Shown here one piece after another: positions 8,888 through 21,255 of a DNA stretch of 64,000 nt. The translations under genes were made by a program, and so were the position numbers. Below the pieces are notes generated by a model. The model was given only the letters and a program-made list of their open reading frames with translations, ran no database searches and was not told where the DNA came from. The stretch's first letter is position 1. Each line of letters starts with the position of its first letter. Source of the DNA: Solirubrobacteraceae bacterium (GTDB lineage Bacteria > Actinomycetota > Thermoleophilia > Solirubrobacterales > Solirubrobacteraceae); assembly GCA_030447785.1 (NCBI GenBank), contig JAUJOF010000005.1, positions 47,843 through 111,842 on the forward strand, written 5' to 3'.

Positions 8888-9217
8888 ATGACCAGCCTGT
8901 CGTGCCGCGCCTGCCCCGTGGTGCGTCCCCTCGTCCTGCGACCGTGGCCTGTCCCCGGCTTCCGCCCGTGCGACGACTGCGCCCTCGACGTCGTGCTGGT
9001 CCTCGGCGCGGACGAGCGCATCCACCGGCTCGAGGTTCTCGAGGAGGACGACCACGTCGCCGTGGAGGCGCTGGTCCTCACGCCCCTGGACCGCCCCTTC
9101 GAAGGCCGGCGCGATCGCTCGAGGAGAGTCTGGCTGGAGCGGCCGCTCGACGCGCGTCGGGTGCTCGACGCGAGTCGGGCCTTCGCGCCGGTGGAGCGCG
9201 TGGACGTGGAGCGGTGA
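8888..9217 (+). CDS. hypothetical protein with CxxC pairs, 109 aa
   Basis: A 109-residue product from ATG 8888. Third codon positions are almost all G/C, which argues for real coding. The N-terminus has SCRAC and later CDDC, two CxxC-type pairs that could hold a zinc ion; the rest is acidic then basic. I do not recognise it. The 165 bases between it and dgt are divergent promoter space with no clear -35/-10 pair. The Uma2 gene follows after 47 bases. Confidence 0.6.
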   Translation: MTSLSCRACPVVRPLVLRPWPVPGFRPCDDCALDVVLVLGADERIHRLEVLEEDDHVAVEALVLTPLDRPFEGRRDRSRRVWLERPLDARRVLDASRAFAPVERVDVER

Positions 9218-9264
9218 GCGGATCCCGTGGCCGGAGGCCCGTGGCCGCGGGTACCCTCGGCGGC

Positions 9265-9825
9265 ATGGTCCCGCCGCACCTCACCCCGTGGTCGCCCGAC
9301 CTGGAGACCTATCACCGCATGGCCGAGTTGGGCGTCTTCGGGGACGAGCGGGTCGAGTTGCTGGACGGCGTCCTGCACGCCATGAGCCCCAAGGGTCGCG
9401 AGCACGAGCAGGCGCTGAGCTTTCTCACCCGGCGGGCGGTGATGGCGCTCGGGGAGGACTACGAGGTGCGCATCCAGCTCGCCCTCTCCCTGGCCGAGCG
9501 CAGCGTGCCCGAGCCCGATCTGGCCATCGCGAGCTGGGAGATCGAGCGCCCCTACCACCCGGTGACCGCAAACCTGGTTTGCGAGGTGGCCGCCTCCTCG
9601 CTGAAGACGGACCGCACGACGAAGCTCGCGATCTACGCGCGCTATGCCATCCCCGAGTACTGGGTGGTCGACGTCAACCTCGACGGCCTCAGCCTGGAGC
9701 AGCACACCGAGCCGGTGGGCGAGACCTACGCCCGCACCCGCCTGCTGCGCTCGGGCACCGTCGAGGCCACGCAGGTCCCCTTCGCGCTGGAGCTCGACGA
9801 CCTATGGGCCGCGGCGACCCGCTAG
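9265..9825 (+). CDS. Uma2 family endonuclease-fold protein (DUF820)
   Basis: A 186-residue PD-(D/E)xK fold protein. The expected acidic residues are D85 (PEPDLAIAS), E107 (CEVAASS) and K120 (RTTKLAIYARYAIPEYWVVD). The family is abundant in cyanobacteria and actinobacteria as single genes and its biological role is poorly known; a nuclease activity is inferred from the fold. ATG 9265 is the first start after the preceding gene and gives the standard N-terminus. It ends 14 bases from the convergent recO stop. Confidence 0.88.
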   Translation: MVPPHLTPWSPDLETYHRMAELGVFGDERVELLDGVLHAMSPKGREHEQALSFLTRRAVMALGEDYEVRIQLALSLAERSVPEPDLAIASWEIERPYHPVTANLVCEVAASSLKTDRTTKLAIYARYAIPEYWVVDVNLDGLSLEQHTEPVGETYARTRLLRSGTVEATQVPFALELDDLWAAATR

Positions 9826-9839
9826 GGGCACCGCCGCCC

Positions 9840-10574
9840 CTACCCCGCGCTTGCCGACCGCAGGCGGACCCCCGCGTGGTGCTCGGCCATAGCCGCGATG
9901 GCCCGCTCGGCCTGGCGCAGATGGCGCGCGTCGGCAACCGGGCCCTCGGCCAGAGGGTGGCCCAGGGCCCCGGCCAGGAAGGCATGGGCTTCTGGGTCCA
10001 GGGGGAATGCGCTGGCCTCGCAGGCGCCGCACACCACGCCGCCCGCCGCGCCGGAGAACCCGCTGAGGTGCTCGCGCTCGCCGCAGCTCGCGCAGCCCGC
10101 CAGCTGGGGCGCGAGCCCGGCGGCCAGCAGCAGCTTGAGGCGGAAGGCCAGCTGATTGGCGTGCGTGGCGTGATCGCGATCGCCGCCCACCCCGGCGTCG
10201 AGCAGCGCCAGCTCGGAGCACAGGAGGTGGAAGGCTGCGGGCTGGGGATCGGCGCTGTCGATGAGCCGGGCCGTCGCGTCGCAGGCGCGCGCGGCGGCGT
10301 CCAGGGCGCGGGCGTCCTCGCGCAGATGGCGATGGGGCCGGACGGTGTCGGCACTGGTCACCGTGAGCAGCTCCGAGCGGCCTTCGTACAGGACGAGGTT
10401 CGTGCGTGTGAAGGGCTCCAGACGCCCGCCGAAGCGGCTGCGCGCACGGCGCACGCCCTTGGCGATGGCCGCCACCCGCCCGCGGGCGGGCGTGAGGAGG
10501 TGCAGGATGCGGTCGGCCTCCCCATAGCGCAGGGAGCGCAGCACCACCGCCTCGAGTTTCAGCGCGCCGGGCAC
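9840..10574 (-). CDS. recO: DNA repair protein RecO
   Basis: A 244-residue RecO, which anneals DNA and loads RecA with RecR in the RecFOR pathway. The N-terminal OB-fold signature EAVVLRSLRYGEADRILHLLT is at residues 8-28. A zinc finger is formed by C161, C164, C182 and C185 (CASC...CGAC). GTG 10574 fits the family N-terminus; no ATG is available. The start is 36 bases from the divergent glutaredoxin gene, whose AT-rich gap contains TATACT at 10595-10600. Confidence 0.94.
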   Translation of the reverse strand: MPGALKLEAVVLRSLRYGEADRILHLLTPARGRVAAIAKGVRRARSRFGGRLEPFTRTNLVLYEGRSELLTVTSADTVRPHRHLREDARALDAAARACDATARLIDSADPQPAAFHLLCSELALLDAGVGGDRDHATHANQLAFRLKLLLAAGLAPQLAGCASCGEREHLSGFSGAAGGVVCGACEASAFPLDPEAHAFLAGALGHPLAEGPVADARHLRQAERAIAAMAEHHAGVRLRSASAG

Positions 10575-10610
10575 GGTTGGCCCTCGCCACCCACTATACT
10601 TTGTGAAGTA

Positions 10611-10865
10611 ATGAGCACGATCACCGTTTACACCACCATTCCCTGTGGCTACTGCACGCGGGTCAAGGCGCTGCTGGACGCCCGTGGCCTCGAGTACCAG
10701 GAGATCAACCTCGCACGCGACGCGGACGGCCGCATGCAGTTGCTGGAGCGCACCGGCATGATGACCTTCCCGCAGGTCTTCGTCGGCGACGAGCTCGTCG
10801 GCGGCTTCACCGAGACGCTGCTGGCCGAGCAGACCGGGCGCCTGCAGGAGCTGCTCGCCGCCTGA
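10611..10865 (+). CDS. glutaredoxin-like protein (CGYC active site)
   Basis: An 84-residue glutaredoxin-fold protein. The redox motif is C12-G-Y-C15 rather than the classic CPYC. The glutathione/thiol-binding features TFPQVFVGDELVGGF with a cis-proline are present. In actinobacteria, which use mycothiol instead of glutathione, such proteins can act as mycoredoxins; that is inference. TATACT ten bases before the ATG may be a -10 element of a nearly leaderless transcript. The last 59 bases overlap the 3' end of mutM tail to tail. Confidence 0.9.
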   Translation: MSTITVYTTIPCGYCTRVKALLDARGLEYQEINLARDADGRMQLLERTGMMTFPQVFVGDELVGGFTETLLAEQTGRLQELLAA

Positions 10866-11694
10866 GGCGCGGGCGGGGCTGGCAGGTCTCGCAGACATAG
10901 GTTCCCCGCCCCGCCGCGACCAGCTTGCGCACGGGACCACCGCACGCCGGGCACGGCCGCCCGGCGCGGCGGTGGACCAGGAACTCGTCCTGGAAGGAGC
11001 CGCGCACGCCGTCGGCGTGGCGGAAGTCGTCGATGGTCGCCCCGCCCGCGTCGATGCCCGCGCGCAGGGCGGCCACGACCGCGTCGCGCAGCGCCTCGAG
11101 CTGGGCCGGGCGCAGCGCCCCGACCGGGCGCAGCGGGTGGATGCGCGCGCGGAACAGGGCCTCGTCGGCGTAGATGTTGCCCACGCCGGCCAGCTTGGTC
11201 TGGTCGAGCAGGAACGCCTTGACGGGAGCGCGGCGCCCACGCGCCAGCGCGCGCAGGGCCGCCGTCGAGAAGGCCTCGCCGAGGGGCTCGACACCCAGCC
11301 GGGCGGCGAAGAAGGCGTCTCGCGCCTCGTGGCCCACCAGCAGCTCGCCGGTGCCAAAGCGCCGTGGGTCGCAGAAGACGATGCGGTGGGTGTCGTGAAG
11401 GAGGAAGGTGACGCGGGCGTGCGGCGGGCGGGCACCCGGCGGGTCGGCCAGCAGCGTTCCTGTCATGCGCAGGTGGGTGGCCAGGAAGACCTCGCCGTGA
11501 AGCTCCCAGGTGAGGTACTTGCCCCGGCGGCTGAGGCGCTCGATCGTCCGGCCCGCCACCGCGGCCTCGATCTCGTGGGGGTGCAGGGGGGCGCACCAGC
11601 GCGGGTCGGCGATGGCCAGCTCAGCCAGCGTGCGTCCCTCGACCATGGGCGCGAGCTGGCGGCGGATGGTCTCGACCTCGGGCAGCTCGGGCAT
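10807..11694 (-). CDS. mutM: formamidopyrimidine-DNA glycosylase (Fpg/MutM)
   Basis: A 295-residue bifunctional glycosylase/AP lyase that removes 8-oxoguanine and formamidopyrimidines. The N-terminus MPELPEVET supplies the catalytic Pro2 and Glu3, Lys59 (SRRGKYL) is conserved, and the C-terminal zinc finger is CPAC...CETC. After CETCQ, where the family usually ends, there is a 24-residue Arg/Pro/Ala-rich tail. The tail is the part antisense to the glutaredoxin gene. ATG 11694 is certain from the PELPEVE motif. Confidence 0.95.
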   Translation of the reverse strand: MPELPEVETIRRQLAPMVEGRTLAELAIADPRWCAPLHPHEIEAAVAGRTIERLSRRGKYLTWELHGEVFLATHLRMTGTLLADPPGARPPHARVTFLLHDTHRIVFCDPRRFGTGELLVGHEARDAFFAARLGVEPLGEAFSTAALRALARGRRAPVKAFLLDQTKLAGVGNIYADEALFRARIHPLRPVGALRPAQLEALRDAVVAALRAGIDAGGATIDDFRHADGVRGSFQDEFLVHRRAGRPCPACGGPVRKLVAAGRGTYVCETCQPRPRLRRRAAPAGARSARPAASR

Positions 11695-11749
11695 GTGCGC
11701 TGCGAGTATGCCTCCAGAGTGCTGCCAGCCGGTGCTGGCAGGATCGTGA

Positions 11750-12943
11750 TCAGTTGCTGCCACCACCTGGGAGGAACGACCGGCCCGGCAGCTCGGGCTC
11801 GCTGCGTCCTCCGCCCAGCCAGGCCAGGACGCTGGCCCCCACGTCGGCCAACGCTCCGTCGTGGCGGCGGCCGGCATGGCCGGGGAAGGCGGCCAGCAGT
11901 GGGGCGTGCTCGCGGGTGTGGTCGGTGTGGGGCGCGAGGGGGTCGCAGCCGTGGTCGGCGCTCAGCACGAGCAGGTCCTCCTCGCCCAGGTGCCCCAGCC
12001 ACTCCCCCACCGCGGCGTCGATGGTCCGCAGCGCGCCGTGGAAGCCCTCGACGTCCTTGCGATGGCCGTAGCGCTGGTCGGTCTCCACCAGGTTGGTGAA
12101 CACCAGGCCCGCCTCCAGCTCGCCGACCAGCCGCCCGGTGGCCTCGAGTGCCGCCGCGTTGGTGGCGCCCGGGTGGGCGTCGTCGAAGCCCCGCCCCGCG
12201 AACAGGTCGTGGGTCTTGCCCACCGCGTGCACGGGCACGCCGGCCTCGCGCAGGGCATCGAGGTGCGACGGGCCCGGCGGCGCCACGCTGAAGTCCTTGC
12301 GCCCGTCCGTGCCCGCGAAGGCACCGGGGACGCCCGCGAAGGGGCGGGCGATGACGCGCCCGACGGCGTGCTCGCCGGTCATCACCGTGCGCGCGGCGGC
12401 GCAGGCCGCGTGCAGCTCCTCCTCGCCCAGCACGTCGGTGTGGGCGGCGAGCTGCAGGACGGAGTCCTGCGAGGTGTAGAGGATGGGGTGACCGGTGCGC
12501 AGGTGCTCGGCGCCGAAGTCGTCGATGGCATCAAGCCCGTTGTAGGGGCGGTTGCACAGCAGGTCGGCGCAGCCGATCGCCTCGCGCAGCGTGGCCAGCA
12601 CCGCGGGCGGAAATCCCTGCGGGTAGGTCGGCGCGGGCGCCGGGGGGATCACGCCCATGAGCTCCCAGTGGCCGCTGGTGGAGTCCTTGCCCGGGCCCTG
12701 AGGCGCCAGTCGCCCGTGCAGGACGGGCTCGCGCGCCGGCGCGACGCCCTCCAGCGCGAGGATCGAGCCCAGCCCCAGGCGGCCGAGCACCGGGAGGTCG
12801 AGTCCGCCGGCGCTGCGCGCCAGGTGGCCAAGCGTGTCGGTGCCGGCATCGCCGTAGGCCTCGGCGTCGGGTGCCGCCCCCGCCCCGCAGGCATCGAGGA
12901 CGACCACGAAGGCGCGCCGGGCGCCCCCGGAGGACCCGTTCAC
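11750..12943 (-). CDS. deoB: phosphopentomutase DeoB
   Basis: A 397-residue alkaline-phosphatase-superfamily mutase interconverting (deoxy)ribose 1-phosphate and 5-phosphate in nucleoside salvage. Metal-site segments are VVVLDACGAGAAPDA near the N-terminus, GKDSTSGHWELMG, NLVETDQRYGHR, LSADHGCDP and HTREHAPLL near the C-terminus. The start is GTG 12943, overlapping the TGA of the upstream lipoprotein gene (GTGA), so translation is probably coupled. Length is normal. Confidence 0.95.
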   Translation of the reverse strand: MNGSSGGARRAFVVVLDACGAGAAPDAEAYGDAGTDTLGHLARSAGGLDLPVLGRLGLGSILALEGVAPAREPVLHGRLAPQGPGKDSTSGHWELMGVIPPAPAPTYPQGFPPAVLATLREAIGCADLLCNRPYNGLDAIDDFGAEHLRTGHPILYTSQDSVLQLAAHTDVLGEEELHAACAAARTVMTGEHAVGRVIARPFAGVPGAFAGTDGRKDFSVAPPGPSHLDALREAGVPVHAVGKTHDLFAGRGFDDAHPGATNAAALEATGRLVGELEAGLVFTNLVETDQRYGHRKDVEGFHGALRTIDAAVGEWLGHLGEEDLLVLSADHGCDPLAPHTDHTREHAPLLAAFPGHAGRRHDGALADVGASVLAWLGGGRSEPELPGRSFLPGGGSN

Positions 12944-13509
12944 GCCACGGGCTCGCTGAGCTCGATCGACTCGAGGACCTCCTCGAAGACCTCCTCGTCC
13001 ACCCGTCCGAAGTCCCGGGGGCGTGCGTAGGCGTCGATGACGTACTCCGAGTCGAAGGCGTAGACGTGCACGGAGTGCACGACGCGCTCGCGGCCCGCGA
13101 TGGTTCCCTTCGCCACGATCTCCACGGCCGGGCGGTCGTCGATCTCGGTGACCTCGGAGTCGCGCACCCGAAGGCCGGGGTCGCGCGCCTTCGCGGCGTC
13201 GGTGAGATTGTCCAGCGCGGCCTGCAGTTCCGCCTCGCTGGCGGGCAGCGGCTCGCTGCGCGGGTAGCGCCACACGCTCAGCACCGCGGTCCCCGTGCTG
13301 CTGGCGATCACCTGCGGCGGCGAGCCCTCGGTGACCCGCCAGCCGTTGGGCACCCGCAGGGCCAGGCCGGCGTCATCGATCTTCCGCTGCGAGAAGCCGA
13401 AGGGCGACCCGGGCGTGTCGGCGTCGGGTGGGGGCGTGCGCGCGTTGCCACAGCCGGCGGCGAGCACGCCCGCGGCCAGGAGCGCGAGGAGGGCCGGGAG
13501 GCGGCGCAT
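12940..13509 (-). CDS. putative lipoprotein
   Basis: A 189-residue exported protein. The signal peptide is MRRLPALLALLAAGVLAAGC with lipobox LAAGC, so Cys20 would be lipidated and the protein anchored outside the membrane. The mature part begins with a Pro/Asp-rich linker and then a single compact domain (GLALRVPNGWRVTEGSPPQ onward) resembling PsbP/LpqN-like folds. Function unknown. It overlaps deoB by four bases and lies 33 bases downstream of xerD. Confidence 0.85.
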   Translation of the reverse strand: MRRLPALLALLAAGVLAAGCGNARTPPPDADTPGSPFGFSQRKIDDAGLALRVPNGWRVTEGSPPQVIASSTGTAVLSVWRYPRSEPLPASEAELQAALDNLTDAAKARDPGLRVRDSEVTEIDDRPAVEIVAKGTIAGRERVVHSVHVYAFDSEYVIDAYARPRDFGRVDEEVFEEVLESIELSEPVA

Positions 13510-13542
13510 GGCCGCCCATTGTCTCAGCGCGACCGTGGCGGG

Positions 13543-14487
13543 TCAGGGCAGGGACGCCCGCGGGTGGGCGGCGTGGTAGACGTCGCGCAGGCGCTCGGCG
13601 GAGAGGTGGGTGTAGACCTGGGTGGTGGCCACGTCGGCGTGGCCGAGCATCTCCTGCACGGCGCGCAGGTCGCACCCGCCGGCCAGGAGATGGGTGGCGA
13701 AGGTGTGGCGAAGCGTGTGGGGGCTCATCATGCCCTCCAGCCCGGCGCCCCGGGCGTGGCGCTGGACGATCTTGTACAGGCCCTGGCGGGTCAAGCCGGC
13801 CCCGCGGCGGTTGACGAACAGGTGATGCTCCTGGCGCGCGCCCACCAGCGCCGGACGCCCGCGCTCCACGTAGGCGCGCACGGCGCTGACCGCCTGGCGG
13901 CCGACCGGGACGAGGCGCTCCTTGGAGCCCTTGCCCCGAGCGCGCAGGACGGCGTGGCGCAGGTCGACATCGCCCACGCTCAGATCCACGGCCTCCGAGG
14001 CGCGCAGCCCGCAGGCGTACATCAGCTCCAGCAGCGCCCGGTCGCGCAACGAGGCGGGCTCGGTGCCCCGCGCGCTGTCGATCAGCCGGGTGACCTGCGC
14101 GCGGGAGAGCACGTGGGGCAGGCGCTGGCTCTTGCGCGGCGCGCGCAGGGACGCGGTGGGATCGCCCGCAAGCACGCCCTCGCGGCGCAGGTGGCGGTAG
14201 AAGGAGCGCAGGCAGGCCGTCTTGCGCTGCAGGGTCGCGGGCGCCACGGCGGGACGCTGCGGCCCGCCCGCGGCCAGCTCGGACAGGAAGCCCGCGAGGT
14301 CGTTGTGGCCGGCCTCGAGCACGTCGACCCCTGCGCGCTGCAGGTGGGCGCCGAGTTGGAGGAGATCGGAGCGGTAGGCCTCGAGCGTGTTGCGCGACAG
14401 GCCGCGCTCGAACTCGAGGTAGGCCAGGAAGTCGAGGACGTGGTGCTCGAAGGTACGGGCACAGGCAGCGGCGGAAGCGGTGGCCAC
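13543..14487 (-). CDS. xerD: tyrosine recombinase XerD
   Basis: A 314-residue site-specific recombinase that, with XerC, resolves chromosome dimers at dif. The N-terminal SAM-like domain is LDFLAYLEFERGLSRNTLEAY. The catalytic set is visible: Arg in CGLRASE, Lys in GKGSKERLVP, HxxR in HTLRHTFATHL, His in MLGHADVATTQ and the nucleophile Tyr in VYTHL. Sequence and setting among housekeeping genes favour the cellular XerD over a phage integrase. ATG 14487 adds a short Ala-rich N-terminus. Confidence 0.93.
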   Translation of the reverse strand: MATASAAACARTFEHHVLDFLAYLEFERGLSRNTLEAYRSDLLQLGAHLQRAGVDVLEAGHNDLAGFLSELAAGGPQRPAVAPATLQRKTACLRSFYRHLRREGVLAGDPTASLRAPRKSQRLPHVLSRAQVTRLIDSARGTEPASLRDRALLELMYACGLRASEAVDLSVGDVDLRHAVLRARGKGSKERLVPVGRQAVSAVRAYVERGRPALVGARQEHHLFVNRRGAGLTRQGLYKIVQRHARGAGLEGMMSPHTLRHTFATHLLAGGCDLRAVQEMLGHADVATTQVYTHLSAERLRDVYHAAHPRASLP

Positions 14488-14538
14488 GCCCCTGGATTCG
14501 CCCGCCGCGAGGCGATCCCTGCGGATGCAAGCGCGATG

Positions 14539-15090
14539 TCAGCCGGCCGGGGCGCCGGTGTCGCGCGCGCGGCGCAGCCACAGCAGGCCGACGAGCGTCT
14601 TGGCGTCGACGGTGGCGTCGATGGCGGCGTCGAGGTCGGCCAGCGGCCAGCGGACGAGCTCGATGCGCTCGTCCTCCTCGGTCTTGGGGCGCTCGACCTG
14701 GCGCAGGCCGGTGGCCAGGAACACGCTGACCTCCTCGTCGGTGAAGCCCGTCGAGGAGAAGTAGCTCGTGGCGTGCAGCCAGGACTCGGCGGCCAGGCCG
14801 GTCTCCTCGGCCAGCTCGCGCCTGGCGGTCTCGAGCGGCTGCTCGCCCTCGACGTCCAGACGCCCGGCGGGGATCTCCAGCACGTCGTCGCGCCCGACCG
14901 CCTCGCGCGGCTGGCGGACGAGGTAGAGCGCTTCGTCGTCGTAGGCCACGATGCCCACGGCGCCGCCGTGGTGGACCCACTCCCGTGTCACCTCGCCGCC
15001 GTCGTCGTGACGAAACCGTCCTCGGTGCACGGAGAAGATCGGGCCCTCGTGGAGGGTCTCAGGGTCCAGGGGCTCGAAGCTCGGGCTCAT
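14539..15090 (-). CDS. NUDIX hydrolase, ADP-ribose pyrophosphatase type
   Basis: A 183-residue NUDIX protein. The catalytic helix reads GRLDVEGE...RRELAEETGL, with one extra residue in the first spacer, an arrangement I recall from actinobacterial ADP-ribose pyrophosphatases. Such enzymes cleave ADP-ribose to AMP and ribose 5-phosphate. The start at ATG 15090 overlaps the stop of the M20 peptidase gene (ATGA), which decides it over the in-frame ATG at 15099. Confidence 0.9.
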   Translation of the reverse strand: MSPSFEPLDPETLHEGPIFSVHRGRFRHDDGGEVTREWVHHGGAVGIVAYDDEALYLVRQPREAVGRDDVLEIPAGRLDVEGEQPLETARRELAEETGLAAESWLHATSYFSSTGFTDEEVSVFLATGLRQVERPKTEEDERIELVRWPLADLDAAIDATVDAKTLVGLLWLRRARDTGAPAG

Positions 15091-16271
15091 CGGGCGCATT
15101 CCTCCAGCAGGGAGAGGGACACGTCCAACATGCCCTCGAGTGCGGCCACCGACACGCACTCGCCCGGCTCGTGGTTGCGCTGGGTGCCGTTGGCCAGGTT
15201 GGTGCACCTCAGGCCCGCGGCCTGAAGCGCGTTGGCGTCCGACCCGCCGCCGGTGGCGATGCGCCGGGGGGCGTGACCGCACGTGCGCAGGGCGGCCTCG
15301 GCAGCCGCCACGGCGGCGTCGTCGTCGGCGTGGCGATAGCCGGCGAACAACTGCTCGACGGTCACGTCGAGGTCGCACTCGCACTCGGGGTCGTTGGCGG
15401 CGTCGTGGAGGTGGTCGACCAGCCGGGCGACGGTGGCCTCCGCGCGGGCGGCGTCCAGCGAACGGACCTCCCCGGTGACGGCGCAGCGCTCGGGCACGAC
15501 GTTCGTGGCCTGGGTGGTGCCGCCGTGCACCGAGGCCACGCTGGCGGTGGTCTGCGGGTCGAGGCGGCCCAGGGGCATGGCCGCAACGGCGCGCGCGGCC
15601 GCCTGCACCGCGCTGCGCCCGTCCTCGGGGCGGATGCCGGCGTGGGCGGCGCGGCCGTGCAGGTGCGCGGTGAAGCGAAAATAGGTGGGCGAGGCCATCA
15701 CGATCTCGCCGATGGGGCTCGCGTGGTCGAAGACGTAGCCCCATTGCGAGCGCAGCGTGGTGACGTCGAGGGCCTTGGCGCCCGCGAGCGCGTCCTCCTC
15801 GGCGACCGTGAACACGAGCTCCAGCCCGACCGGCGAGCCCTCCACGGCGACGCGGTGGGCCAGGCCCAGCAGGACGGCGACCGCCGCCTTGTTGTCGGCC
15901 CCGAGGATGCCCGCACGGGCGTCGCGCCAGGCACCGTCCTCCAATACGGGCTCGATCGGGCCCTCGTGGGCCACGGTGTCCACGTGGGCGCACAGCAGCA
16001 CGCAGCGCTGTGCCCGCCCGGGGATGGCGACCACCACGTTGCCACACCCGGCGCCGGCCACGGCGGCCGCGCCGTCCTCCTCGGGGTGCAGGCCCAGCGC
16101 GCGCAGCTCGCCCGCCACCCGGTCCATGCAGGCCCGCTCGTCCCCGGAGGGGCTGGGGATGGCGCACAGCTGCGCGAACAGGTCGTTCACGCGCCGGCGC
16201 TCCAGCTCGCTGGCGGGACGCACGAGGAGCGACACTATCGGGCCTCCGATTGTCATCCGCCTGTCGCTCAT
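15087..16271 (-). CDS. M20-family metallopeptidase (PepT/ArgE-like)
   Basis: About 394 residues. Zinc ligands of the M20 family are visible: the LLCAHVDTVAHEG His/Asp, GADNKAAVAVLLG Asp, EEDALAGAKALD Glu pair, and a late SDANALQAAG/HEPGE segment. Members remove N-terminal or acyl groups from peptides or amino acids; the closest look is tripeptidase-like. The ATG at 16271 or 16256 is likely; longer forms would run into the divergent DUF4383 gene. The NUDIX gene overlaps its stop. Confidence 0.88.
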   Translation of the reverse strand: MSDRRMTIGGPIVSLLVRPASELERRRVNDLFAQLCAIPSPSGDERACMDRVAGELRALGLHPEEDGAAAVAGAGCGNVVVAIPGRAQRCVLLCAHVDTVAHEGPIEPVLEDGAWRDARAGILGADNKAAVAVLLGLAHRVAVEGSPVGLELVFTVAEEDALAGAKALDVTTLRSQWGYVFDHASPIGEIVMASPTYFRFTAHLHGRAAHAGIRPEDGRSAVQAAARAVAAMPLGRLDPQTTASVASVHGGTTQATNVVPERCAVTGEVRSLDAARAEATVARLVDHLHDAANDPECECDLDVTVEQLFAGYRHADDDAAVAAAEAALRTCGHAPRRIATGGGSDANALQAAGLRCTNLANGTQRNHEPGECVSVAALEGMLDVSLSLLEECAR

Positions 16272-16366
16272 GGCTTGGCTGGTGGGGGGATCGGGAAGGT
16301 GGGACCCATGAGCGCGGGAAGCGGTATGAGGCATCAGGACGCAAGCACGAGGAGGCGCAGGCAGCG

Positions 16367-16843
16367 ATGAGTCGGCAGATTGGCGGGCGCACCGTCGCAC
16401 AGCTGTTCGCGCTGCTGCTCGGACTCGTGCTGATCGCTGTGGGCGCGTTCGGGTTCATCGCCAACGCGACTTTCGACCAGGCCCAGCTGGCGATCAACTT
16501 CCAGGGCGACCCGGTCAATGGCGACCTCTTCCTGGGATTCGAGGTCAACGGCTGGCACAACGTGGTGCACATCGCCAGCGGCGCGCTCCTGCTCTTGGGT
16601 GGCCTGTCGCGCAGCGCCGCCCCGGGCGTCCTCATCGCCTTCGGACTCGTCTACGCCGCGGTCACGGTGCTGGGCTTCATCGACGAGCGCAACCTCCTCG
16701 GGATCATCCCCGTCAACACCGCGGACAACTTTCTGCACGCGGCGCTGACCGTGCTGGCGCTCGTCGTGGGCATCCTCGGCCTGGCAGAGGCCCGGCGGCG
16801 GCGGCCACCGCCGACCAGGCCCGCCTCGCAGATGGCCGCCTGA
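16367..16843 (+). CDS. DUF4383 four-helix membrane protein
   Basis: A 158-residue protein with four hydrophobic helices and the DUF4383 motifs FGFIANATFDQA, GWHNVVHIASGALLL and NTADNFLHAALTV. The family is common in actinobacteria and of unknown function, possibly in the cytoplasmic membrane stress response. A strong GAGGAGG purine run lies about 12-18 bases upstream of ATG 16367, supporting this start. The gene is divergent from the M20 peptidase and convergent with pyrG. Confidence 0.88.
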   Translation: MSRQIGGRTVAQLFALLLGLVLIAVGAFGFIANATFDQAQLAINFQGDPVNGDLFLGFEVNGWHNVVHIASGALLLLGGLSRSAAPGVLIAFGLVYAAVTVLGFIDERNLLGIIPVNTADNFLHAALTVLALVVGILGLAEARRRRPPPTRPASQMAA

Positions 16844-16917
16844 GCGCCCATCGCGCCAGGGCGCGAGCCGTCGAGGCGGCCGTCCGCTCACCCCCGCCCG
16901 GCGAGGTGACCCAGTGC

Positions 16918-20341
<3,424 letters not shown>

Positions 20342-20394
20342 GCCCGAGGGTGTACCAGCCCCCGCCGACGGATCGGCGCGCCGTGATGGTCTTG

Positions 20395-21255
20395 TCACGA
20401 GGCCAGGCGGCCGAACTTGTCGCGAAAGCGCCGGTAGAAGGAGGAGCCGGGCACCTGCGCCAGGGCGCCCGCCTGGGGCAGAAAGCGCGTGGTGAGCGCC
20501 TCGCCGGGCTCGAGCTGGCCCGCCGCGCGGCCGTCGACCGCCACGTCGACGGCCTCCCTCGAGCAGTTGGCGATGGTCAGCGGGTCGCGCGGCGCGACCA
20601 CCAGAGCCCGGGCGGTGAGCGTGTGGGGGGCGATGAACGAGACCACGAAGCCCTCCACGCCCCAGGCCAGCACGGGACCGCCGTTGGCCAGGTTGTAGCC
20701 CGTGGAGCCGGCGGGGGTGGCCACCACCAGGCCGTCGCAGCGCACCCGGCCCACCTCCTCGCCATCCAGCGCGTAGGCCAGGTTGGCCACGCGCTCGCCG
20801 GCGCGGCGGTTGATCGAGACATCGTTGATCGCCACGTGGATCTCGCCGCCGGCCTCCACGGACAGCGCAGGCAGGGCCAGCACCTCGAACTCGCGGCGGA
20901 AGGCCCGCTCGAACCCGTCGTCGCCCAGCTCCTGGGGCTCGACCGTGGCCAGGAAGCCGATCTCGCCGAAGTTCACCGCGAACACCGGCACGCCGGTGCC
21001 CGCGTAGCAACGCAGCGCGCGCAGGATGGTGCCGTCCCCGCCCAGCACGACGCACAGCTCCACGTCGTTGGCCACCGCGGCGTCGGTGATCGCGTGCTCG
21101 CCGGGGCGGAGGGCGTGCTTCTCGGTCTCCTCGGGATCGAAGCGCAGCACCAGCCCCTCCGCGGCGGCCGCGTGGTGCAACGCCTCGAGGGCGGGCGCGA
21201 CCTGGTCCATGCGCCGGTGGGTGAACACGGTGACCGCACGCTCGGGCGGGCTCAC
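20395..21255 (-). CDS. nadK: NAD kinase
   Basis: A 286-residue ATP-NAD kinase producing NADP. The GGDGT motif (LGGDGTILRAL), the NDVSI segment and the PAGSTGYNLANGGP loop are all intact. The start is GTG 21255, overlapping the tlyA stop (GTGA). The tlyA-nadK-recN order is conserved widely among actinobacteria and indicates one operon, probably continuing into pyrG. Confidence 0.96.
   Translation of the reverse strand: MSPPERAVTVFTHRRMDQVAPALEALHHAAAAEGLVLRFDPEETEKHALRPGEHAITDAAVANDVELCVVLGGDGTILRALRCYAGTGVPVFAVNFGEIGFLATVEPQELGDDGFERAFRREFEVLALPALSVEAGGEIHVAINDVSINRRAGERVANLAYALDGEEVGRVRCDGLVVATPAGSTGYNLANGGPVLAWGVEGFVVSFIAPHTLTARALVVAPRDPLTIANCSREAVDVAVDGRAAGQLEPGEALTTRFLPQAGALAQVPGSSFYRRFRDKFGRLAS

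Noticed and set aside
13543..14487. Phage or element integrase
   Set aside because: Best fits housekeeping XerD by motifs and by neighbours; no attachment repeats around it.
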